From Diphasiastrum complanatum (lineage: Eukaryota; Streptophyta; Lycopodiopsida; Lycopodiales; Lycopodiaceae), in assembly GCA_029204225.1 (NCBI GenBank), contig CM055096.1:31315767-31379766 (forward strand): a stretch of DNA of 64,000 nucleotides, in the 5' to 3' direction. A program made the translations under genes and the position numbers. This document shows, in pieces, positions 13,545-24,146 of the stretch. How positions within the stretch are numbered: position 1 is the stretch's first letter; the number at the start of each line of letters is the position of its first letter. A model generated the notes under the pieces. That model was not told the origin of the DNA. It saw only the letters and a list, made by a program, of their open reading frames with translations, and did no database searches.

Positions 13545-13905
13545 GGCAGTGCAGGGGATTAAGGATCTTTTCTATGCAGTTTTTGGTCGATTTCTGTTAC
13601 GAATATTGCTGAAAAACCTTGATATTTGATTTCTTTTAAGACAGTGCAGGTGATTAAGGTTTTATTCTATGCAGTTTTTTTCAATTTCTGTAACGAAAAT
13701 TGTTGAATTTCTTGATTTATTATAGGTGTGAAAACAGTGTAGGAGGTTAAGGTGTTATTCTGTGCACTTTTTTGTCAATTTCTGTTTTGAAAACCATTGA
13801 AAAACGTTGATATATTGTAGAGATAAGGACATTCCAGGAGATCAAGGTTTTTTTCCATGCACTTTCCTTTTTCTGGTACGGAAAGTATTTAGGAATTTGG
13901 AGCTA
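13545..13905. repeat. Degenerate tandem repeat, ~94-bp unit, four copies
   Basis: The block CAGTGCAGG-x-GATTAAGG, TTCTATGCAGTTTTT, TCAATTTCTGT-x-ACGAAAAT, TTGAAAAACCTTGATAT recurs at about 13,546, 13,641, 13,734 and 13,828, a period of 92-96 bp. The copies are clearly diverged. The array lies 500-860 bp upstream of the tafazzin start codon, in what is probably its 5' leader, leader intron or promoter. Confidence 0.85.
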
Positions 13906-14403
13906 TTGTAGATAGTAGTAGCGTTGAGCAAGGATTTAGTTAGCTTATATTATCGAAAATATCCGTTCAGGTGTCTTACCGTTGAACTGAAAAAATTGCA
14001 AGGGGATTGGCGGATTTTGCTTTGATGAGTTTTGGAAATAAGATGTGATCGGTGCTGTTTATGATCAGCGGAAAGCATGAGGTTTCGATCAGGAATAATG
14101 GGCCATGATCGGAAGGATGCCGGCTGCACAACCATTTGAAATCGTTCTTGTTTAGATTAGGTGCCTCGGACCGTCCATTGTTCGCTTATACAGTTCATCA
14201 TGAAAACAAGCGGTCATAAGTTCATATCCTTTCCAGCGTGAAGCGAAAAGTATATGGAAAAATATTATAAGCCATTTTTGTTTCCAGTACTGGATCTATG
14301 CTCCGGAGAAAGGGTTGTAAAAATCGCATCATAGTTGAAATCGCGTTGCAAATGAATCATAAATTCTTGAATTTTTACGAAAGCAAGATCTGTATGTATT
14401 TTG

Positions 14404-17400
14404 ATGGATAATGCAAAAGAGACGAAGCGAGGATGGCAAGCAAATGTACGTGCAATGCGCGATCGGATCAAAGGTCGGTTACGAATAAGCGGTGCGAACA
14501 GAATATTTAGGCAGTCGCAACGAAGAGGCGCAGCTCGTAATGTAGCTCTGCGTGCTACAGCCACTGGATTGGTGGTAGCCCGCGTTTTTAAAGGGAACGT
14601 CGTGTTAGCTCGTGTTGTACAAAGTGTGGCGAAGGAGGAATGGGCCGGAAAAGTGAAGCGTATCTCCTCTTTGTTTCCGAATTTTCGTACCATACTGGCA
14701 ACTTCACTTGCAGGAGGGGCAGTGCTGAGTAAACAGCCTGTTCATGCAGAGGCCCTGGCAACATGTACTGGGATGGAAGGCTACGAGGCTGTGGCTGCTG
14801 GTTTTGAAAAACATACTCCTCTTAAAGGTTTGGATATTTTCGTCTGTAAATGTCTTCTTCCTTTATAAGTGCAGTAAGGGATTTGCTTTGTTTGGTACTG
14901 TATTGAGCGTATTTTCTGTACAATTCTTTTTAACACTGGCATCTTTGAAAATTTTTCTGTGCTTGCAAAGAAATACTTGCTGAGCAGGCAGAGGAGTCTC
15001 AGGTCTTTCGAATACTTCAAAAAGTAGCGGTGCCTTTTCTTGGCAATGTATGTTACGTTTTTATGCACGGCCTCAATAGAACAGAGGTATCATTATTGTG
15101 CCTTTTTCAAGAGTTTATGACTTTGTTTTGTCACAGTTGTTGCTATTAGTGCCCCTGTAATGTTGATATAAGATGTTTTTTTCTAAAAAGGGTCAATAGT
15201 AAAGTTTAGGGTGAAGAGAATAGTCCTAGTTTGAAATTCCAATGAGCGAAGTGTGAAACATAAGTATTCAATATCTGAAGATCTGTGTAAAGTTTTAGAT
15301 GTAAGCAACTATCCTTCAAAGTCGGGCGATGAGGTTTATGGAAGAAATTGATGTACAGGTATATGGTGCTGAGAAGCTTCAGAATGCAATACTGAAACGA
15401 TCTTCTTGTCAAGGGCTTGTCACGGTAAGCAGGGATTTCTTAAAGTCAGGCTTCTCATGAACTTGGGTTTGTTAAAAATTTTAGATTTCTCTCTTGGCTG
15501 TACTATTCCATGACAACAATGCCATTTGGTTAGGAGTTTCAGATTCTGACATCACTAGAGTTGTATGAACAGGTTAGCAATCATGTGGCTTCAATGGACG
15601 ACCCTCTTGTCCTCTCCTCATTGTTGTCGCCCCGTCTGCTAGCTGATGCAACTAGCTTGCGATGGACACTTTGTGCAACAGACCGCTGCTTCACAAGTGC
15701 AACAACATCTGCCTTTTTTCGTGCAGTCAAGGTCTTACCACTTGCCCGTGGGCAAGGAATTTATCAACAGGTGACTTCAACAACTTGGAAATAGAGTGGT
15801 TTAGCTAATATCTCTTAGAACTAGATTTATGATGCTTCGACTCATTTGCCCCAAATTAGAATATTCTTATTTTGAATGTTTTGGCAGTTGGGCTTGCATG
15901 ACCAAGTCGTGGCTCTTAGAATTGTAAATGTGACATGAAAAAGACACTTCTTTTGGATCTATGTGCTTCATTTGTGCTTTGATCCATGTGATATGCTTGA
16001 TTGATTTTCTCTATCGGAGAGATCAATCTCTAGTGCTTGGGGAATCATACTTAGCGTGTGTTTAATAGTACAACATACAAATGTTGCTCCATAATCTATG
16101 TAGATAATGTTGCCCTAATCTCAACAACATTTCAAATCGTTTTATTATTATTACTGAAAACCAAAAAATCTGAAACGTATGAAACAAGTTTCAAATGTTT
16201 GAAAAGTTGTTGACCTTTTTCTAAGTGTGTTTTAGGGTTTTGACCAATCTAAGTACTAGTATAAGAATTGGAGAGTTTAATATATCATAAAAATGGGTTG
16301 AATGAGCATGTAAATAGAACGATTATTGTAATCAATAGAGGTCATAATCTTTTATGCAAAAAGCCTTTCAATCGTCTATTTAAGATGAAAAGATTTCAGG
16401 AGGTGAAAGGTGCTAGGGCAGCAATTTTTTCCTGTTGGATTTGATACATGGTGACTCTTTGGCATCTTGCTTTGGGGCATAAATAGAGAAAGTTCAAAAT
16501 TTTGAGGTTTCAAAAGTGTTTGAAACGTTAAGGTTTCAAACGGGTTTGAAAAAACATTTAAACGGGTTTGAATGTACCACCAATCATAATAAAAAAGCTA
16601 GGATCTCATACCAAGACTTACAAAAACAGTGATGAAATTTAAATTTACAATAGGGATCTCATCTTCAAGAAAATGTTCTTAGCCCAAATGTGATTATCTA
16701 AGAATTGGGTAGCTTCTACTTTCAGAAAATAAGAGTGAGTTGAAACAATATTTATATTCATTAGCAAGTATTGCTGACACGTCACATCAAAATTCATGTC
16801 ATGGCATTTTTAGAAGATGTTTTTGGACTCATATCAGTAATAAATCTATACATTTGGCATGGAACAGATAGTTTGAGTTGCAAGTTATTACCATGAGGAT
16901 CAAACTAGTGAAGACTAGCAAGTCTTATATAGCTTTATGAGTCTTTATTTTTTTGACGAATCATGCTTCAAACTTGTTTTTAAAAATTCGAATGAAGTTA
17001 ATGAGAGAAACGTTTTTCTAAAATTCTAATTTCTGTGGTTTTTCTAGTTGATGTACATATTTTATAAATGATCATGTTTAGTTAAATGTTTCGTTCAAGT
17101 TGATACTTCAATGTGGAGTATCATTATCAACATTGTGACGTACTAAGGAAGCGGACCCTAGGCGCAGACGCGCGTCTACACCCGCGTTTGGACGCGGACA
17201 CCTCAGGGGTGCGTTCGGGTCCGGGCTGCATCCCCAACATTTTTCAAATTTTTTTTTTTTCAAAAAAAAGAAAATACAGGCCCCTCCCCTCACTGTCCCA
17301 CATCCCCAAAACGAAATAAAAACAATTTTCCTCCCCCTACCCCCCCGGAATTAATTATCAGAGGGTGTCTGGCACCCACCTGCGCCCTCTTGTTAAAAAA

Positions 17401-20400
17401 AAGGAAGAAGGTGCCTAAAAAATTTTGCAAAAAAGTTTGCAACAAACCTAACCATTGCCCATAACTGAGATATTACCAAACAACGATGACTAATGAGCAG
17501 TCCACAAATTATTATGAACCTTCATTGGGAACTAAGCTCCAAAAAAGCGGCAAAGAAAGATCTGAAAGAGGTTCGGAGTGAAGATGATGGTTTGCATGGC
17601 AAACAGAAGGGCACGTGGACCATCTCTTGGAAAAGATGATGATGTTGCAGTTCAACAACTACAGTATGATGGAAATGATCAACTTCCTCTATTATCCAGA
17701 AGATCTTCAAGAGCAAGCAGACCACCTGTGAGGTATATCGACGAGTTTGCAGCCTACCTTGTTTAGAAACCGACGTCTGTCGAAGAGGCACTCAGTCAGC
17801 CTGATTCAGATCTCTGGAAAGAAGCTATGGATAAAGAGTATTTATCTCTTATCAAGAATCAGACATGGACGATTGTCGAATTACCTGCTAGCAGAAACGT
17901 AGTTGATTGCAAATGGATTTTCAAATTCAAGTACAATGCAGATGGAAGCATCAACAGGAGAAAGGCACGACTTGTCGTCAGAGGATTGTCTCAGGTATAC
18001 AATGTCGATTACACTGAGACCTTCAGTCCAATAGTCTAGCATTCTTCTATTCGAGTTTTGCTATCATTTGCCGCTGCAACAGATTTGGAAATACATCAAA
18101 TGGATGTACAGACAACATATGGAGTTATTGAAGAAGACATTTACATGGTGCAACCCGAAGGTTATATTATCGAGGGTAAACACAATCCATAAGGCACTTT
18201 ATGGCTTGAAGCAATCTGCTCGAGCATGGTTTCAAAGGATCCTCACTTTCCTTATTGATCACGGCTACACACCCAGCTCTTCAGATTCAAATGTTTACTT
18301 TAAAGCAGTGCAACAGTTTTTTATTATAATCACTTTGTACGTGGATGATACATTGCTTTTCAGCAACAGTACTGATCTGATAAAAGAGGCCACGACAATG
18401 CTATCTTCCGAATTCGACATGACCGATCTGGGCGAAGCTCATTTCTGCCTTGGTATACAAATCCACAGAGACAGAAAACAGAAGCTGGTTTACATTACAC
18501 AACAGAGGTACATCTACAACATGTTAGTCAAATATAATATGATTAATTGCAAGTTAGCTCTCTCACCAATGGAACCAGGTCTCAAATTGTCAAAGGACCA
18601 GTGTCGCCAAACAATTCATGAGAAGCAACAGATGCGTGAGTATCCTTACCATTCTATTATAGGATCTCTTATGTACGCCATGATCTGTACCAGGCCAGAC
18701 ATAGCAGTTGGCTTTCTCAGTCAGTTTATGACTAATCCTGGTGTAACACATTGGAAGGCTCTTATCAGAGTCATGAGATATCTTCGAGCTACTATGGACT
18801 GTTATGGAGCAGTCGGCAACGACAAACTCAATTTACTCAGTGGTTACACAGATGCAAGTTGGGCAGGAGATGTAGACACTCGTAAATCCACTTCTGGATT
18901 TACATTCTTCCTCAACAATGGTCCAATTTCCTGGAACAGTCGCAAGCAATCTTCAATAGCTCTATCTTCCATTGAATCAGAGTATATTGCAGCCTTTCAA
19001 GCTACAAAGGAAGCAATTTGGTTGAGAAACTTACTCTCAGATATCGATCTGCTGAAGTATCATTTCGTCAGAAGCAAAGTTCTCAACGAAGAGGTCAGAT
19101 TGTAGTACTGTAGAACTCAAGATATGACAGCAGATATTTTTACCAAAGCATTAAGTTTGAACAATCAACATGATCATCACCACCTTAGCACTATCAACAT
19201 TGCATCGGGGTCTACAATCATGAATCATTTCTTCCAAGAAATATGATTGTCATGATTATACTTGATAGTAAGTGAATGTATGTAACTACTTATATTGATA
19301 AAATTGGCCTCTAAATTTTCACACTTGGATGTATGCATGTCATAGCTAGTGTTATAATCCCTTGTTAGTTCTCCATGCCTCCTAGCATTTGCTATTATAT
19401 CTACAATGGATTTTCAATTATCTTTCTTTAGGAGATGTCGGTGTCCTTGCTCATACTGTGGCACATATGGAAATGTAAATTCATGCATGGCATTTGTTCG
19501 TTGCGTTTCTTGATCATGAGTCTCTCTCACTCTTTTTAGTCGCCAACGAGCCATTGAAACTCTCCTCTAGTAAATCTAGTAGGGTTTGCTCGTGGCCCCA
19601 TGGCACTCTAGAAAATGCACGATAGATAACCACTCTGATGTACTAATGAGACCCCTCTAGTAAATCTGAGATATCAATGCCATACATACGTAGCAGATGA
19701 GAAGGCTCTGAGTAACATGATAACTGTTGCCCCTGGTGATGAAGCTGCTGAGATGAAAGAAAAGCTATACTCAGAAAAAGAACATCAGAACTACCAAAAA
19801 TTGAATGAGTAGCCTTTATCTTCCAAGGCCAAAATGGTTTGCAAGTATTTCAAGAGAAGTTAGAACCAATCACAACATTTCAACATTAGAAAATTTTGAA
19901 ATTCAAGAACAAGTAGTAACAGAAGGTGATCAACAGCAAGTCCATGTTGTCGAGGCAACATATGTGCATTGATCTTCACCCTCTTCACAGTTGGTGGTAG
20001 AGCATATGTTCTATCTTGGTAACTGAATATGCAGATGTAAAAACCATACAAAAATCTTGGTGGAAATTGAAGCACGATGGAAACACTGAAGACCATAAGG
20101 ATAACGTTTTGTTTGCATCCAAGCTCAACCAACTAAAATTTTAATTTGCAACAATAGGAAAATGACCGATGGGTTTGACGGAGATTTGATCTTCCTCCAA
20201 GTTATGATCAGCTGGTTTGAGCTAATTCTTTCATGTTTAGTGGTGCTTTTGGCCCACGACCTACACTCTCTAGTTAGTTTTTAAGCAAGTTGAAGTGATG
20301 AAATGTAAATTTGAGAAAGGGGAGTCCCTTTGATTAGCTTTGCTCTTCAATGCTAGCCCGAGTCTGCCCTTCAACTTTGGAGAAGTGATAGAAACTAATG

Positions 20401-22904
20401 TTTAAAAGCTGATGTGGACATGTATTTGGTGGCCTGCACCTATGGTAGGGTGCTGATGATGTGATTAGGGATGTTGTGGCATTTGGTCCACGCTATGCAT
20501 GATGAAGTTGATGGCCTAAGACTATCTTGGGGGTATTATCCTAAACATAACATTCATATAAATGTTCTTAATTTGCCAACTCAAGTGGAAATAAGAGTCT
20601 GAACAAATTTTCTCTATTTGAAGATGCAGTTTAATTTGGGTTTCTATCATGGGCAGGGACTTGATATGGCACTGGGGAAACTCAACCGGGGTGACTGGGT
20701 CCACATTTTTCCCGAGGGAAGCCGTTCTCGAAATGGAGGAAAAACAATTGAAAGCGCAAAAAGAGGAGTTGGCAGGTGTGTATGGACATGAGATCTTATT
20801 TTTGATTGTTCAAATGAATCTGTAGGATAGCTTGCTTAATCAGCTATCCACTTTGAAGTTGATTTCATCTTCTGGCTGTATTTAGGCAAACCATTTCAAC
20901 AGCACATGAAAAATTCACTTTATGACTATTAGTGGCTCACTGGTTCTAGTACTTGTTTCGTGTAATGTGTTACGTGTGCATCGATTGTTTGAAATTTTAG
21001 CCAGTATAATTGCTGCTCTGGAGTACTTTTCTTGGCTTGTGAAGAACCATTTGGCCTTTTGTAAAATTTGAATGGACTTGGTGTTACTGATGTTAGTTGC
21101 TTTTAAAATTTGAATAGACTTGGTGTTATTGATGTTAAGTTGCATGAAGTTGGATAAGAACAAAGACAAAGTTACTCTGATCAGCCACACTTTCATAGGC
21201 TGTTGACTTTAGGAAGTGAGCCATGATAAGAATTCAATTTTCTGCCAAGAGTTTTTTCTTATGCTTCCTAGTCTGCAATATTGAAGCCAGCGATCACAGC
21301 GTGGTCTTTTACATTAGCTTGGATCTTCCTATTGCTACTACATGGGGTTATGATATCTAGTACTTCACCAACGTGATCACCAAAAACTCATCTTCAATGG
21401 GTTTCTGTTACATAAGTTAACATTCTTGTCATGGTAGAGTTAAAGTTTGAGAGTTTCTACCATGGAAAAACGATTTCAAGTCATGTGACGATTCACAGTG
21501 ATGCATAATTGTTTAAAATTTCATGCTTTGATTAGACCTTTAAGATACTCTGTAATTAAAACTCTAAATTGCATACTCACTTCAATCTCATTGAACATAT
21601 AAGCTAACTGGTATGTACAGGGGCAGACTTCTTGCACAAAGTTTAATTTGTAAGGTTTGGTTTACACGTTTTGTCACAACTATCAGGTCGAGCTTCGGAT
21701 ATCTTACATGTGATTTATAATTTCTTGTCTGTGATGGCCTTTCCATGTTTTAGCTCTTTAGCCTTTCAAAGTGTAGCTTTCTTTTGGTTACAAGAACTGT
21801 ATAGCATGGAGCAAAGCTGAGAAATGCACAAAGTGGGTTAAATTGGTGTGTGGGAAATTACCTTGTTAATAAGCTTGTGAGTGATCTCATAATCAAGTCC
21901 TTTTAATTTTGCAAGGAGTAGGATGCTCTTTAGGTAAACATTTTGATTTCAAGATACTGTTACGTGCAGGTTGATATATGATGCAGAAAATACTCCTCTG
22001 GTGGTACCATTTGTGCATACGGGCATGCAGGAGGTTATGCCTATTGGAAGTAAATTTCCTGCCATTGGAAAAAAGGTGAGCTGCATGTATACGTTCAGGT
22101 TTTTCTGCAAGACTTGTCCCCTTATTGATGCACTCATTTTGCAAACTTTGAAGCCTCACATGTTGTGTACTTGATTGGACGAAGGTGGTTGTTCTGGTTG
22201 GGGATCCTATCAACATGGATGACCTTGTCAAACAAGACAGCTTTTCAAAGGTGGCAGCTTACGATGCCATAGCATTTCGTGTGGGCCAAAGTTTGCAATG
22301 TTTGAAGAATGATCTTGACAACCTTGTAAATCATACGGAGGATAAGCAACAGAAAATGCTTGCGACAAAGAACGCTGAAGAATTTTGGCAGTACGTTGAT
22401 TGGGAAGCCCAGGGTTTTATGAGATCTGAAGTAGGAGTCTGTGCATTTGAACATAAGAAATTAGGTGGACAAAGTTGTGCAGTGCCCTTTCAACAGGTAC
22501 ATCATACAATGTCAGCAACCAAGATCACAGTTACTGCGAATGCTGAAGAGGTGGTTAGAGGAACTGGTGATGATTTAGGGCAGGCTTTGGATGACACAGA
22601 AAGTGAGAACACAGAAGGTGATTATCAATTTCTTGATGATAGTATTTTGCAAGGCAGTCTTACTGCCAGGTTACAAGATTTTTCCAATCCAGCTGCTCTT
22701 GTTGGCTTTGCTGCACGCGGTTGGTTGTTGAGCTCAAAGTATCTGTTTGGAGAAAATAGTTTTACATGTCAAAGAGGTTCCCGCACATGGTGCAGGAAAG
22801 GTAGTTGGAGCACTTCTCCAAATGTTCCTGCAAATATAAGTTGGAAAAGCAATGTTGAAACATTCAGAAATTGTTTTTTTAAGCATTTAAGCAGCAAGAT
22901 GTGA
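14404..22904 (+). CDS. TAZ: Tafazzin-type phospholipid acyltransferase, seven exons
   Basis: Exons: 14404-14827, 14971-15086, 15359-15424, 15573-15770, 20657-20775, 21970-22075 and 22185-22904. All introns are GT-AG, phases agree, and the product is 582 residues. The start is the first ATG after an in-frame stop at 14,368. Tafazzins are membrane-associated transacylases that remodel cardiolipin or lysophospholipids. Exons 3-7 match the family: LVTVSNHVASMDDPLV holds the catalytic H-X4-D (His206, Asp211), then LRWTLCATDRCF, FFRAVKVLPLARGQGIYQQ, LNRGDWVHIFPEGSRS (FPEG at 286-289), RLIYDAE, VPFVHTGMQEVMP and VVVLVGDPI. The acyltransferase domain spans about 181-365. The protein is much longer than animal tafazzin (about 290 residues). 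It has an Arg-rich N-terminal extension of about 150 residues, possibly an organelle-targeting region (inference), ending in a hydrophobic AxA-like stretch near 120-130. It also has a C-terminal extension of about 150-200 residues without a recognised domain. Intron 4 carries a copia relic on the same strand. No coding break is seen. Confidence 0.92.
15771..17577 (+). other. Tafazzin intron 4, part before the copia relic
   Basis: AT-rich intronic sequence with no other exon. At 17,150-17,240 there is an unusual GC-rich island of reiterated GGACGCG/CGCGTC blocks. It is followed by a T12-tract and A8-tract, then C-rich sequence to about 17,350. The island may be the end of an unrecognised mobile element. 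Confidence 0.5.
17540..19215 (+). mobile_element. Ty1/copia polymerase relic inside tafazzin intron 4
   Basis: Plus-strand fossil carrying the end of integrase, the copia reverse transcriptase (WKEAMDKEYLSLIKNQTW, CKWIFKFKYNADGSINRRKA, YVDDTLLF at about 18,339) and RNase H (GYTDASWAGDVDTRKSTSGF, QSSIALSSIESEYIA), ending near ADIFTKAL. Gag, protease and clear LTRs are not recognised beside it. It is broken, with several breaks, yet the RT-RNase H part keeps a 345-codon open stretch, so it is not extremely old. It lies in the same orientation as the host gene. Confidence 0.9.
19216..20656 (+). other. Tafazzin intron 4, part after the copia relic
   Basis: Intronic sequence up to the GGGCAG acceptor at 20,656. 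No exon or recognised repeat was found. The first 100-200 bases may still be element 3' sequence, but no LTR pair proves it. Confidence 0.4.
20776..21969 (+). other. Tafazzin intron 5
   Basis: A 1.2-kb intron with GTGTGT donor and GTGCAG acceptor. At 21,063-21,136 the motif TAAAATTTGAAT, then GACTTGGTGTTA-TGATGTTA is duplicated at a spacing of about 45 bp. Nothing else is seen. Confidence 0.5.
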
Positions 22905-23331
22905 GCTCTTTCAGCGATCTTAAGGGTTTCTCTCGCACATCAGAGGTTTATGGGCTTCAATGTATCTCAAAGCCTGTGGGGAAAAGCATTTTTATATGCA
23001 CTGAAGCTATCTTATGTATGCCTTCACTATCTTGAAATGAAAATGTCAAGTCACAGATAATGCATGAGGCTGCTCCACAAAAGTTGCTGAAGTTGTCTAT
23101 GAGTGCTTAAAGCCCTTGAAGTTTTGTTTCTGCCTCCTAGCCTTACAACATGTAAATTTCAGCATGTCATGGGTTTGGTTCTGTGCATCACTTCAAGTAC
23201 AAGACAGTCTCTCTCACTCTCCATATGTTAAGCTCCCAATGTAAGCACCCCTTGAACACATTCAAGAGACTGACCACGAGCAGCGAATGCAGGGTTTTTT
23301 GGCCTACATGCACATGAAGACCATTCCAATA

Positions 23332-23391
<60 letters not shown>

Positions 23392-23781
23392 CCAAGAAGA
23401 ATGAGTGTTCCTGCAAGAAAGCTTGGGCCTTTTTGTCTCTGATTTTTGCCGCGACTTGCTTCAGTAAATTCTGACACATGCTTTTTACAGATCCAAGAAC
23501 TGTAAGGGATGTTGAAAAATTGGTCAAAGCTAATCTTTACTTGTCTTTTGCTCGTTCTAAAAGAGTGAGTTTCATGGCTGAGGTCTCAGGGTTTTCAGAA
23601 TTTTCATATGATTATTCTACTAGGAAGGAAAGAATCCCTTTGATTTGGATAAGCATACCTCAAGCCCGAAGCAACCAAGACACAATCATTCGGAACAGAA
23701 TTGGGCAAATTCTACAGTGTGCATTAGGGCTTTTTCAATCTTTTGCATAGAGCCAAAGTCAGGTTTGATTCTCTTGTGTTG
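22905..23781 (+). other. Tafazzin 3' flank
   Basis: Probable 3' untranslated region followed by spacer. A (TC)27 array lies at 23,336-23,389. A 90-codon plus-strand frame at 23,478 has no recognisable family and is not called. The stretch ends where a copia LTR begins. Confidence 0.4.
23336..23389. repeat. (TC)n microsatellite, 54 bp
   Basis: Uninterrupted TC dinucleotides in the tafazzin 3' flank. Confidence 0.98.
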
Positions 23782-24146
23782 TGTTGAAAATCAGATATTA
23801 TGGAACTTAAATGGATTTATTCAATCCTTATGAGGGATTGGATGCATAGTTTTCAATGGTTCTATCAAGCAAGAACAATGATTATACAAGTGTTTATGAT
23901 CAAATTGGGCTTCACACGTGTGGGGATGCTGCATGTACTTGCATGCATGCCACTTTTAGTGCCTCATCGTTATTCATGGATTTTGCACCACCTAGAAACC
24001 TAGGAGGTGTCAAATGTTAATTTTTGACTATATTACATGGGCATGTCACCAAAACTTTGCATGAGTCAATGCATGTTTAGCTTTCACACGTGGGAACAGG
24101 CTCTATATGTACATGATTTTCGGCCTCTATCAAGCTATGTTTTGCA
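23782..24146 (-). repeat. 3' LTR of copia family A relic
   Basis: Starts TGTTGAAAATCAGA on the plus strand and shares long blocks with 29,278-29,780, such as GGATTGGATGCATAGTTTTC and GCATGTACTTGCATGCATGC. Contains the TTCACACGTG palindrome near 23,915 and 24,083. The right border is approximate. Confidence 0.75.

Noticed and set aside
23478-23750. 90-codon plus-strand frame in the tafazzin 3' flank
   Set aside because: No family match by eye, no splice context, and downstream of the tafazzin stop.
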